A DNA stretch of 64,000 nt. It comes from an uncultured Acetatifactor sp. Lineage in GTDB: Bacteria > Bacillota > Clostridia > Lachnospirales > Lachnospiraceae. The stretch is from NCBI GenBank assembly GCA_910586835.1, contig CAJUJU010000004.1:1-64000 (forward strand). Direction: 5' to 3'. Position numbers and translations under genes: made by a program. The notes below the pieces were generated by a model. The model searched no databases. It worked only from the letters and a program-made list of their open reading frames with translations, and had not been told where the DNA came from. This document shows positions 8,324 to 16,328 of this stretch, piece after piece. Position 1 is the stretch's first letter. Every line of letters starts with the position of its first letter.

Positions 8324-9249
8324 TATTAACTATTCTGTCGGTGATCGGCATTCTTCTTCTCCTTCTTCTGGGCCTGCTTTTTGCGGCAGTGTTTGCCATG
8401 CTTTTCTGTCCGGTTGTCTACCGGTTCCGGGGGGAAAAGACTCCCGGGGCAACCAGGCTGGACGCAAGGATCAGCTGGCTTTTTGGCCTGCTGCAGATCA
8501 GATATTCCTACCCGGAGCCGGGTTCTCTGACGGCAAAGCTTTTGTGGAAGACGGTTTTTGACTCAAGCAAACAAAAGGAGAGCAGTGCCGAGTCTTTCGG
8601 AATCCTCCGGGACAGACTCAGACACCTGAAAAAGAAAGACAGACCGGAGGAGCAGGATCAAAATCTGCCTGCAAAGAAGGATGCCTCCGGCCAGGAAGAC
8701 CGGGAGCCTGCCGCTGAGGAAGCGCGGACGGAACAGAAGGCTGGATCGGATGCCCGGGATGGGGAATTTGAAACGGCAGACACCGGCGAAGATCCTTCGG
8801 CAGGTTTTTTGGGGAAAATCTCCAGGTTAAAGTACACAATTCAAAAAATATATGATAAAATAAAGAGCATATGGAATCAGCTGTCCCGTTTTGCCGAACT
8901 CCTGCAGGAGGAAAACACCAGAGCGCTGTGGGATGAGGTAAAACGCAGGCTCATCAGGGTGTTTCGGAGTGTCCGCCCCAGGCGGATCCGGGCGGAGCTT
9001 CTCTTCGGCACCGGATCACCGGATACCACGGGGCTGACCTTCGGATTCTATGGAATGCTGTCTCCCTTTCTGGGAGAGAACGTCTGTGTGACACCTGATT
9101 TCACACAGAAGATCCTGGAGGGAAACGTTGATATCTCAGGACGTATCACAGGGTTTGTTCTGTTTCGGAACGGTGTCGGGCTGCTTCTGGACAGGAAGCT
9201 GCATCTGTTTCTGAAAAGATTAAAGAGCGCGGCGGCTCAGCAGAGCTGA
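8311..9249 (+). CDS. DUF2953 domain membrane protein
   Basis: 312 residues. One strong membrane segment lies at about 5-28. A charged, low-complexity stretch (about 110-165, rich in Glu, Lys, Ala) separates it from a C-terminal region with FAELLQEENTRALWDEVKRR, LLFGTGSPDTTGLTFGFYG and GNVDISGRITGF, the pattern of DUF2953. This family is common next to gerW (ytfJ) in spore formers, as here, and its function is not known. The C-terminal part probably lies outside the membrane. Its start overlaps the preceding gene, and gerW follows after 29 bases or fewer. Confidence 0.78.
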   Translation: MWDVILTILSVIGILLLLLLGLLFAAVFAMLFCPVVYRFRGEKTPGATRLDARISWLFGLLQIRYSYPEPGSLTAKLLWKTVFDSSKQKESSAESFGILRDRLRHLKKKDRPEEQDQNLPAKKDASGQEDREPAAEEARTEQKAGSDARDGEFETADTGEDPSAGFLGKISRLKYTIQKIYDKIKSIWNQLSRFAELLQEENTRALWDEVKRRLIRVFRSVRPRRIRAELLFGTGSPDTTGLTFGFYGMLSPFLGENVCVTPDFTQKILEGNVDISGRITGFVLFRNGVGLLLDRKLHLFLKRLKSAAAQQS

Positions 9250-9278
9250 GACCACAGGGCGCGGAAATGAGGATGAAT

Positions 9279-9695
9279 ATGGCAGATAAGGAAAATTTTC
9301 AGGGTGTTGTGGAAGCGCTGCTGAAGGGAATGGATACCGTGCTTTCCACCAAAACCGTTGTGGGCAGCGCAACCCAGGTGGGGGATACCATTATACTTCC
9401 GCTGGTTGACGTTTCCTTCGGCGTCGGGGCAGGAGCCGGAACCAACGGACAGAAGGAGTCCGCCTCCGGTGCGGGCGGTATGGGCGGCAAGATGACGCCC
9501 AGCGCGGTGCTTGTCATCAAGGATGGCTTTACCAAGCTGGTGAATATCAAGAATCAGGATGCGGTCACCAAGGTACTTGACATGATTCCTGATCTTGTGG
9601 AAAAGTTTTCAAAGCCGAAGGAACAGTCCGGCATGTCGGACGATGAAGCGGTGGATATCGCGTTTCCGGAAAAGGATGAGAATCCCGAAGACTGA
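9279..9695 (+). CDS. gerW: GerW family sporulation protein (YtfJ)
   Basis: 138 residues from the ATG at 9279; an ATG at 9267 in the same frame would add four residues and is also possible. The sequence VVGSATQVGDTIILPLVDV, the Gly-rich FGVGAGAGTNGQ and GKMTPSAVLVIKDG are typical of the GerW/YtfJ family. In Bacillus the protein is made late in sporulation and is needed for normal germination; Clostridia usually keep it beside DUF2953, as seen here. The C terminus is acidic. Finding it supports a spore-forming host but does not prove it. Confidence 0.88.
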   Translation: MADKENFQGVVEALLKGMDTVLSTKTVVGSATQVGDTIILPLVDVSFGVGAGAGTNGQKESASGAGGMGGKMTPSAVLVIKDGFTKLVNIKNQDAVTKVLDMIPDLVEKFSKPKEQSGMSDDEAVDIAFPEKDENPED

Positions 9696-9756
9696 TTCCG
9701 CATAGAATAGAGCGAGAAACAAACAGGCGGCGAAGTTTCGCTGCCGTCAGGGTGTC

Positions 9757-9897
9757 ATGAAAAAGCTGTTGGGTCTGATCTGCTTTTTAATTGCAATCGG
9801 AATGCTGATTATGCTGATTACCCATAATCGTCTGATTGGACTGATTATAATCGCTCTTTTGTTGTTTATGGGCTATAACTGCTTCTGCGGTGATTGA
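9757..9897 (+). CDS. small membrane protein of 46 residues
   Basis: An ATG at 9757 opens a 46-codon frame (MKKLLGLICFLIAIGMLIML...MGYNCFCGD) ending TGA at 9897. It has two hydrophobic segments separated by ITHNRLIG and a Cys pair near the end. It lies between gerW and the coiled-coil gene, 14 bases before the latter's ATG, in the same direction. The GGGTG before the ATG is a mediocre ribosome site. Two well-formed membrane helices flanked by charged ends and an in-operon position make it likely to be real; its function is unknown. Confidence 0.6.
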   Translation: MKKLLGLICFLIAIGMLIMLITHNRLIGLIIIALLLFMGYNCFCGD

Positions 9898-9911
9898 GAG
9901 GTTGGTTCAAA

Positions 9912-10463
9912 ATGATTGATTGGGAAGAGATAGCCGGCGCGGATGATGTGGACGAGCTGAAGGACGCAAAGCTGTGGCTCTTTCGGGAGAATATTCGTCT
10001 GGAAAACGAGCGCAGGGAGCTTGCCGCTTCTCGGGAAAAATTCAAAGACGAACGCAGACAAATGCGCCGTGAGCTGGACGAACTGAATCGCCGTATGGCA
10101 CAGGAACAGAAACGGCTTGCGGAAGAGAATCTTTTTTTTGAAAAGAAGCTTGCGATCCTGCAGGACGGCTTCCGGCAGCTTGACAAGGACAGAAGAACCC
10201 TGGAGCAGCAGCGAAGATCCCTTGCGGAAGACAGGACAAGGATCTGCCAGCAGGGGCAGGGAAGAGAGCATCTTCCCGAAAATACGGCGAGACGGCTTTT
10301 TGCGGGAGTCAGCAATTCGCTGGCCCTCCGGAAGCGCTACCGGGATCTGATCAAGATTTTTCACCCGGACAACCTGTTTGGGGATGAGGAGCTGGTTCAG
10401 ATGATCAACCGCGAGTATACCCGTAAAAGAGACGAACTGCAGGACGACTTTTTTCAATGTTAA
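9912..10463 (+). CDS. coiled-coil protein with C-terminal HPD (J-domain-like) motif
   Basis: 183 residues. An N-terminal stretch of about 20 residues (IDWEEIAGADDVDEL) leads into a long, highly charged coiled coil (about 20-120, Arg/Glu/Gln rich). The C-terminal 50 residues read YRDLIKIFHPDNLFGDEELV, then QMINREY, which matches helix II, the HPD loop and helix III of a J-domain. The HPD triplet is what stimulates Hsp70 (DnaK) ATPase activity. The preceding helix (LFAGVSNSLALRKR) may act as helix I. The ATG at 9912 is chosen; GAGAGG lies about 11 bases upstream. It is an unusual arrangement since most J-domains are N-terminal. Function in this operon is unknown. Confidence 0.7.
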   Translation: MIDWEEIAGADDVDELKDAKLWLFRENIRLENERRELAASREKFKDERRQMRRELDELNRRMAQEQKRLAEENLFFEKKLAILQDGFRQLDKDRRTLEQQRRSLAEDRTRICQQGQGREHLPENTARRLFAGVSNSLALRKRYRDLIKIFHPDNLFGDEELVQMINREYTRKRDELQDDFFQC

Positions 10464-10524
10464 AAAAGTGCTTCTTCGAAGAACTTTGAAGAATGCGAAG
10501 CATTCTTCCCCGGTTACGGCGCAG

Positions 10525-10560
10525 TTTCCTATAAGATAAAAAAGTGCCGCAGGCGGCACT
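10525..10560 (-). terminator. second terminator of rpmB with repeat copy B
   Basis: On the minus strand the hairpin AGTGCCGC/GCGGCACT (10543-10560) is followed by TTTTTTATCTTATAGGAAA. The last 18 bases (10525-10542) repeat exactly the tail of the first terminator 52 bases away. Confidence 0.6.
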
Positions 10561-10576
10561 TTCAGCCATGACATAA

Positions 10577-10616
10577 TTTCCTATAAGATAAAAAGAGCAG
10601 GTTTGTGACCTGCTCT
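10577..10616 (-). terminator. first terminator of rpmB with repeat copy C
   Basis: Minus strand hairpin AGAGCAGGT/ACCTGCTCT (10594-10616, loop of five) followed by TTTTTATCTTATAGGAAA (10577-10594). Located 18 bases behind the rpmB stop codon. Confidence 0.7.
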
Positions 10617-10633
10617 CTCTTTTCGGATTACAA

Positions 10634-10819
10634 TTATGCTCTCTCGACCTTGCCGGACTTGAGGCAGTTGGTGCAGACATGCATTCTCTTAGCGCCGCCG
10701 TTTACCTTGCATTTTACTCTTTTGATATTAGAGTTCCAGATTGCATTGCTTCTTCTATGAGAATGGCTTACATTGTTACCGAAATGAACGCCCTTTCCAC
10801 AAACATCACACTTAGCCAT
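10634..10819 (-). CDS. rpmB: 50S ribosomal protein L28
   Basis: 61 residues, the usual length. It begins MAKCDVCGKGVHFGNNVSHSHRR and has the second cysteine pair as VCTNCLKSG, so this is the zinc-binding (C+) form of L28. The protein is part of the large ribosomal subunit near the exit of the E site. GGAGGTG precedes the ATG on the minus strand. It stands alone with its own promoter and a double terminator, and is divergent from the Asp23/FakA operon, the same arrangement as rpmB-yloU-yloV in Bacillus. Confidence 0.97.
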   Translation of the reverse strand: MAKCDVCGKGVHFGNNVSHSHRRSNAIWNSNIKRVKCKVNGGAKRMHVCTNCLKSGKVERA

Positions 10820-10860
10820 ATTGACACCTCCTCGCCGTTCAGTAAGCTCATAACATTGAT

Positions 10861-10889
10861 ATATTACCAGAAAAATATTGGAAAAGCAA
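10861..10889 (-). promoter_or_regulatory. sigma-A type promoter of rpmB
   Basis: On the minus strand TTGCTT (10889-10884) and TAATAT (10866-10861) are separated by 17 bases; an A/T-rich stretch lies upstream of it, as is common for ribosomal protein promoters. Confidence 0.65.
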
Positions 10890-11023
10890 GTAAAAAAATA
10901 CTTTTTTATTTTTTCGTTTTTAATATTTCTTTTTTCAGGGAAAGCTGTTAGAATACAATATATATGTCTGTCCGTGTGCGGCAGACCAAATGATTCTGAG
11001 TCGGAAAGGAAAGGTTAAAGAAT

Positions 11024-11383
11024 ATGAAAGGTTCTTCCATGAATACTCATATGGGAAATATTGTCATCGACAATGAAGTGATCGCCCAGTATGCAGGCAG
11101 CGTAGCGGTGGAATGCTTCGGAATCGTAGGCATGGCGGGTGTCAGCATGAAGGACGGACTTGTAAAGCTGCTGAAAAAGGACAGCCTGACAAGAGGTATC
11201 AGCGTGACCCTTAAAAACCATAAGCTGATTCTTGATTTTCATGTGATAGTCTCATACGGCGTCAGTATTCTCGCCGTTGCCGACAATCTGATGGACAGTG
11301 TGAAATATAAGGTAGAAGAGTTTACCGGTATTGAAATCGAAAAGATAAACATCTATGTTGACGGTGTCAGAGTGATTGATTAA
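11024..11383 (+). CDS. Asp23/Gls24 family envelope stress protein (YloU)
   Basis: 119 residues covering one Asp23 domain: GNIVIDNEVIAQYAGSVAVE, CFGIVGMAG and FHVIVSYGVSILAVADNLMD are characteristic. YloU of Bacillus is the closest functional model; staphylococcal Asp23 attaches to the membrane and affects envelope stress response, but the role of short YloU-type members is unclear. The gene is directly followed by fakA, with the FakA ribosome site overlapping its stop codon, which is the conserved yloU-yloV arrangement. GGAAAGG lies about 8 bases before the ATG. Confidence 0.9.
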   Translation: MKGSSMNTHMGNIVIDNEVIAQYAGSVAVECFGIVGMAGVSMKDGLVKLLKKDSLTRGISVTLKNHKLILDFHVIVSYGVSILAVADNLMDSVKYKVEEFTGIEIEKINIYVDGVRVID

Positions 11384-11396
11384 GGAGGACTATATC

Positions 11397-13085
11397 GTGA
11401 GCGTACAGCATATCGACGCTAAGATGCTTTCAAAGATGTTCTTAGCCGGCGCAAAGAATCTGGAAAACAAAAAAGAGTGGATCAATGAACTGAATGTGTT
11501 TCCCGTTCCCGACGGTGATACCGGTACCAATATGACCATGACCATTATGTCCGCGGCAAAGGAGGTCTCGGCGCTGGGCGATTCCGCCAGCATGGAGAGC
11601 ATCTGCAAGGCAATCTCCAGCGGATCTCTGCGGGGGGCAAGAGGCAATTCCGGCGTTATTCTGTCCCAGCTGTTCCGCGGTTTTACCAAACGCATCCGGG
11701 AGGAAGAATTTCTGACCGTACCCGTCCTGGCAGATTCCTTTGAGAAGGCGGTGGAGACCGCATATAAGGCAGTTATGAAGCCCAAGGAGGGGACGATCCT
11801 TACCGTGGCAAGAGGCGCGGCGGAGAAGGCCAGAGAGCTTGCGGACGGCGGCACGGAGGAGCTGGAGTCCTTTCTGACCGCGGTGATCGAGCAGGCGGTC
11901 TATGTGCTTGGCCAGACGCCGGAGATGCTGCCCGTGTTAAAACAGGCCGGCGTTGTGGATTCCGGCGGACAGGGACTTGTAGAGGTGCTTTCCGGTGCGC
12001 TGGACGCATTTCTGGGCAAGGAGATCGACTTAAGCTTTGAGCCTGCCGCTCCCAAAGAGGGCAGTGCAGGCCGTTCGGCATCTCTGGAAGCGCAGTCGGA
12101 GGCGGAAATCCGATTCGGCTACTGCACCGAGTTTATCATAATGCTGAACAAGACCTTTAATGTAAAGTCCGAGATGGATTTCAAGGCATATCTGGAATCC
12201 ATCGGTGATTCCATTGTATGTGTGGCCGACGAGGATGTGGTGAAGGTGCATGTACATACCAATGACCCGGGTCTGGCAATCCAGAAGGCATTGAAGTATG
12301 GCGCGCTTTCCAATCTGAAGATCGACAATATGCGGCTGGAGCATCAGGAAAAGCTGTTCAAAATGGCGGAAAAAAAAGAGTCTGACGCTGCCCCTCCGGC
12401 GGAAGAGCCTAAGCAGGGACCCGCAAAGGATTTCGGTTTTATCGCCGTCTCCGTGGGAGAGGGTGTAAACGAAATTTTCAAGAGCCTGGGCGTGGATCAC
12501 ATCATCGAGGGAGGCCAGACCATGAATCCCAGCACCGCAGATATTCTGGATGCGGTGGAAAAGGTGAACGCCAAGACCGTTTTTGTCCTGCCCAACAATA
12601 AAAACATTATTCTGGCGGCTAATCAGGCGGCGGAGCTGACTACGGAGAAGGATCTGCTGGTAATCCCGACAAAGACCATTCCCCAGGGTATCACGGCTGT
12701 GATCAATTTTGTGCCGGAACTGTCCGCTGACGAGAACGAGGAGAATATGATCCGGGAGATCGCCAACGTTAGGACCGGTCAGGTGACTTACGCCGTGCGG
12801 GATACCGTCATCGACGATAAGGAGATCAAAAAAGGCGACTATATGGGCATCGGTGACCAGGGAATCCTGTCCGTGGGCGTTTCCGTCAATGAGGTTGCAA
12901 AGGAAACCATTGCCCGGATGGTCAATGAGGATTCCGAGCTGATCAGCATCTATTACGGCAACGATGTAAAGGAGGAAGAGGCAGAGTCCTTCCGGGCCGA
13001 GATCGAAAAGAGCCATTCCTCCTGTGACGTGGAGCTGCAGTACGGCGGACAGCCCATCTACTATTATGTCATGTCTGTGGAATAG
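11397..13085 (+). CDS. fakA: fatty acid kinase catalytic subunit FakA (DAK2 domain, YloV)
   Basis: 562 residues. The N-terminal DAK2 domain shows NVFPVPDGDTGTNM and SLRGARGNSGVILSQ, which bind ATP and magnesium. A middle domain follows (FGYCTEFIIML, VHVHTNDPG), then the C-terminal fold that contacts the partner FakB. FakA phosphorylates fatty acids held by FakB, feeding exogenous fatty acids into phospholipid synthesis. A DegV/FakB protein is encoded two genes downstream. The GTG at 11397 is taken as start because TAAGGAGGA ends 7 bases before it; the upstream TTG at 11376 overlaps the previous gene. A strong terminator follows. Confidence 0.92.
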   Translation: MSVQHIDAKMLSKMFLAGAKNLENKKEWINELNVFPVPDGDTGTNMTMTIMSAAKEVSALGDSASMESICKAISSGSLRGARGNSGVILSQLFRGFTKRIREEEFLTVPVLADSFEKAVETAYKAVMKPKEGTILTVARGAAEKARELADGGTEELESFLTAVIEQAVYVLGQTPEMLPVLKQAGVVDSGGQGLVEVLSGALDAFLGKEIDLSFEPAAPKEGSAGRSASLEAQSEAEIRFGYCTEFIIMLNKTFNVKSEMDFKAYLESIGDSIVCVADEDVVKVHVHTNDPGLAIQKALKYGALSNLKIDNMRLEHQEKLFKMAEKKESDAAPPAEEPKQGPAKDFGFIAVSVGEGVNEIFKSLGVDHIIEGGQTMNPSTADILDAVEKVNAKTVFVLPNNKNIILAANQAAELTTEKDLLVIPTKTIPQGITAVINFVPELSADENEENMIREIANVRTGQVTYAVRDTVIDDKEIKKGDYMGIGDQGILSVGVSVNEVAKETIARMVNEDSELISIYYGNDVKEEEAESFRAEIEKSHSSCDVELQYGGQPIYYYVMSVE

Positions 13086-13119
13086 AATCGGGCTGCGAAA
13101 GAGCGTAAAAATCTGTGCA

Positions 13120-13147
13120 GGAGACGGAATATTCCGTCTCCTTTTTT
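13120..13147 (+). terminator. intrinsic terminator after fakA
   Basis: Perfect palindrome from 13120 to 13141 (arms GGAGACGGAAT and ATTCCGTCTCC) followed by TTTTTT. Confidence 0.85.
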
Positions 13148-13211
13148 AGATACTCCAGTTTGTACCTGCGTGCAGATCGCAGGCTGCGGAAAGGAATGGG
13201 TATTAACAGAC

Positions 13212-15269
13212 ATGGAACAGAATACCCCGATCATTGAGCTGAAGGGCGTTGGAGAAAAGACACAGAAGCTGTTTCAGAAACTGGGCATTGAGACGGTGGG
13301 AGATCTGCTGGCTTCCTGTCCGAGAGATTATGAAATCTTCCGGGAACCGGTGCGGATCAACCGGCTGACCCCCGGTGAAATCTGTTCTGTCTGCGCGGCC
13401 GTAGCCGGAATCCCAAACGAAAAGAAGGTTCGGAAGCTGAGTATCCTGAATGTGAATGTCTCGGACGGGACGGGAACCCTGCAGCTTACCTTTTTCAATA
13501 TGTCCTTTCTGAAAAAGGCGCTGAAGCAGGGGGCTTTTTACGTCTTCCGCGGTACGGTACAAAGCCGCGGAAACCAGTTTGTCATGGAACAGCCCAGATA
13601 TTTTTCTCCGGAAGAATACAAAAGACAGACCGACAGCCTGATTCCGAAATATTCTCTGACTAAGGGGCTCACCAATCAGGCCTTCCGCAAGGCGGTGCGG
13701 CAGGCCCTTGGACAGTATCGGTTCCCGGAGGAATATTACCCGGAAAAGCTGCTTGCGGACTGCGGTCTGATCTCCGTGTCTCAGGCGCTGGAGGCCATCC
13801 ATTTTCCCGCGGATACACAATCCCTGACACAGGCCAGAAAAAGACTGGTCTTTGACGAATTTTTCTCTTTTCTTTACCTGCTGCGGCAGAACAGAAGCTT
13901 CAGCGAAGGACTGCCGAACCAGTATCGGATGTTTGAGACTGCAGACACAGTGCGTTTCCTGGAACAGCTTCCCTTTCCGCTGACCAGGGCACAGAAGAAG
14001 GTCTGGCAGGAAATCCGCGACGACCTGTCCAGCCCCCGCTGCATGAACCGACTGGTGCAGGGAGACGTGGGCTCCGGAAAAACTATTCTGGCGCTTCTGG
14101 CCCTGCTGATGACGGCTGCAAACGGCTTTCAGGGCGCGCTGATGGCGCCCACCGAGGTTCTTGCCGCCCAGCATTACGAGACGGTCTGCGGCTATGTGGA
14201 AAAATTCGGCCTTTCATTCCGGCCGGTGCTGCTGGTGGGCTCCATGACTGCCAGAGAAAAAAGAGAAGTCTGTGAAAAGATTTCCTCCGGGGAGGCAAAC
14301 CTGATCATCGGCACCCATGCGCTGATCCAGTCAAAGGTCACCTATCATTCCCTGGCTCTGGTAGTGACGGACGAGCAGCACCGCTTCGGCGTGCACCAGC
14401 GGGAAGCGCTGGCGGAAAAGGGGAAAAGTCCCCATATTCTTGTGATGAGCGCTACCCCCATTCCCCGCACCCTGGCCATCATACTCTATGGAGATCTGCA
14501 CATTTCCGTTGTGGATGAGCTTCCGGCGGATCGGCTTCCCATCAAAAACTGCGTGGTAAACACCTCCTACCGCCCCCGGGCATATAAGTTTATCGCCGGT
14601 CAGGCGAAAGAAGGGCGGCAGGCCTATGTGGTCTGTCCCCAGGTGGAGGAAGGGGAACTGGAGGAGCTGGAAAATGTGGTGGATTATGCGGAAAAGCTGA
14701 AGGGCGCCCTGCCCGCGGACATTCAGGTCGCCTACCTGCACGGCAAAATGCGTCCGGCGGACAAAAACCGGATCATGGAGGAGTTTGCTGCTCATACCAT
14801 CGACGTACTGGTCTCCACTACGGTGATTGAAGTGGGAATCAACGTGCCCAACGCCACAGTGATGATGGTGGAAAATGCGGAGCGCTTCGGCCTGGCACAG
14901 CTGCATCAGCTGCGGGGGCGCGTGGGACGGGGAGAGCATCAGAGTTACTGCATTTTTGTCAGTGCACAGGAAAAGCCGGAGACCATGGAGCGTCTTGAGG
15001 TGCTGAATCACTCCAACGACGGCTTTTATATCGCCTCCGAAGACCTGAAGCTGAGAGGCCCTGGTGATCTGTTCGGCATCCGGCAGAGCGGAGCGTTTTC
15101 CTTCCGCATGGGAGATATCTACACGGATGCCTCCGTGCTTGCACAGGCATCCGCCGCTTTGGATAAGCTCCTTACGTCGGATCCCGGGCTGAACTGCCCG
15201 GAACACGGGAAGCTGCGTCGTCATCTGGAGGAAACAGCCGCAAATCAGGTTGACTTCAGGACAATATAA
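13212..15269 (+). CDS. recG: ATP-dependent DNA helicase RecG
   Basis: 685 residues, normal length. The order is an N-terminal wedge/OB domain (about 60-170), helicase domain 1 with Walker A GDVGSGKT and the DEQH box (TDEQHRFGVHQR), helicase domain 2 with STTVIEVGINVPNA and the QLHQLRGRVGRG motif, and the TRG-type end. RecG drives branch migration and reversal of stalled replication forks. The ATG at 13212 (MEQNTPIIELKGVGEKT) fits the family start; its ribosome site is distant (AAAGGA about 17 bases before), so the start carries some doubt. It sits between fakA and the degV gene. Confidence 0.95.
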   Translation: MEQNTPIIELKGVGEKTQKLFQKLGIETVGDLLASCPRDYEIFREPVRINRLTPGEICSVCAAVAGIPNEKKVRKLSILNVNVSDGTGTLQLTFFNMSFLKKALKQGAFYVFRGTVQSRGNQFVMEQPRYFSPEEYKRQTDSLIPKYSLTKGLTNQAFRKAVRQALGQYRFPEEYYPEKLLADCGLISVSQALEAIHFPADTQSLTQARKRLVFDEFFSFLYLLRQNRSFSEGLPNQYRMFETADTVRFLEQLPFPLTRAQKKVWQEIRDDLSSPRCMNRLVQGDVGSGKTILALLALLMTAANGFQGALMAPTEVLAAQHYETVCGYVEKFGLSFRPVLLVGSMTAREKREVCEKISSGEANLIIGTHALIQSKVTYHSLALVVTDEQHRFGVHQREALAEKGKSPHILVMSATPIPRTLAIILYGDLHISVVDELPADRLPIKNCVVNTSYRPRAYKFIAGQAKEGRQAYVVCPQVEEGELEELENVVDYAEKLKGALPADIQVAYLHGKMRPADKNRIMEEFAAHTIDVLVSTTVIEVGINVPNATVMMVENAERFGLAQLHQLRGRVGRGEHQSYCIFVSAQEKPETMERLEVLNHSNDGFYIASEDLKLRGPGDLFGIRQSGAFSFRMGDIYTDASVLAQASAALDKLLTSDPGLNCPEHGKLRRHLEETAANQVDFRTI

Positions 15270-15325
15270 GGGTAAAATAGTGTTATCGGTCTGACGAAAC
15301 CCGGCCAGGAAAGAGGAAATATATT

Positions 15326-16195
15326 ATGTCAAAGGTGGCAATTTTAACAGACAGCAACAGCGGCATCACCCAGTCCGCCGCCGGTGAACTGGGCGTTTAT
15401 GTGCTACCCATGCCTTTTATGATCAATGAACAGACTTTTTTTGAGGACATCGACTTAAGTCAGGAAGAATTTTACAAAAAGCTGGCGGAAGGCGCGGATA
15501 TCTGTACCAGCCAGCCGTCCCCGGAATCCGTCATGGAATACTGGGATAAGCTTTTGAAGGACTACGACGAAGTGGTACACATTCCCATGAGCAGCGGGCT
15601 TTCCGGCTCCTGTCAGTCTGCCATAATGCTGGCGGAGGACTACGAGGGACGGGTACAGGTAGTGAATAACCAGAGAATCTCGGTGACTCAGCGCCAGTCC
15701 TGTCTGGACGCAAAACTTCTGGCAGAAAAGGGAAAGAGCGCCCGGGAGATCAAGGAGATTCTGGAGGCCGACAGGTTCAACAGCAGCATCTACATCATGC
15801 TGGATACTCTGTATTATCTGAAAAAGGGCGGCAGAATCACCCCGGCGGCAGCCGCCATCGGCACCATGCTGCGCTTAAAACCGGTACTGCAGATCCAGGG
15901 GGATAAGCTGGATGCCTTTGCAAAGGCCAGAACTGCCACCCAGGGCAAGAACATTATGATAAACGCTGTTCGAAACGATATGGAGACCCGCTTCGGGGGT
16001 TCTCCCGATCCCGGAAAACACTGGCTTTCCATGGCATATACCTGTGACCGGGAGGCTGGGGAGACATTTCGGGCCGAGGTACAGGAACTGTTCCCCGGCT
16101 TTGATATCCACATGGATCCCCTTTCCTTAAGCGTCGCCTGCCACATCGGCCCCGGCGCACTGGCAGTCACCTGTTCCAGAAAGCTGGAGGTATAG
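15326..16195 (+). CDS. DegV family fatty-acid-binding protein (FakB-like)
   Basis: 289 residues, a full DegV fold. The N terminus VAILTDSNSGITQSAA, the TSQPSPE loop, HIPMSSGLSGSCQSA and the late HIGPGALAV motif are the usual lipid-head-group binding elements. FakB proteins present a fatty acid to FakA for phosphorylation. Being close to fakA, with only recG between, supports that pairing, though several DegV paralogues normally exist per genome and chain preference cannot be predicted. GGAAAGAGGAAAT precedes the ATG. A terminator follows 27 bases behind the stop. Confidence 0.9.
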   Translation: MSKVAILTDSNSGITQSAAGELGVYVLPMPFMINEQTFFEDIDLSQEEFYKKLAEGADICTSQPSPESVMEYWDKLLKDYDEVVHIPMSSGLSGSCQSAIMLAEDYEGRVQVVNNQRISVTQRQSCLDAKLLAEKGKSAREIKEILEADRFNSSIYIMLDTLYYLKKGGRITPAAAAIGTMLRLKPVLQIQGDKLDAFAKARTATQGKNIMINAVRNDMETRFGGSPDPGKHWLSMAYTCDREAGETFRAEVQELFPGFDIHMDPLSLSVACHIGPGALAVTCSRKLEV

Positions 16196-16221
16196 ACGCC
16201 GAACAAAGACTTTGCAAAAGA

Positions 16222-16250
16222 AGAATGTCCTGCGAGGGACATTCTTTTTT
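16222..16250 (+). terminator. intrinsic terminator after degV
   Basis: Arms AGAATGTCC (16222-16230) and GGACATTCT (16237-16245), followed by a run of T to 16250. Confidence 0.75.
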
Positions 16251-16328
16251 GTGGTAATGACCAGGATTTTATGTTATACTGTACTTAATTATGTGTTGGC
16301 ATCTATGAGAATAAGGAGTGTTTTACCA

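Noticed and set aside
10405..10680. 91-codon minus-strand frame containing FLSYRK-like segments
   Set aside because: It covers both rpmB terminators and the tail repeat; the protein-like look comes from the repeat, with no start site.
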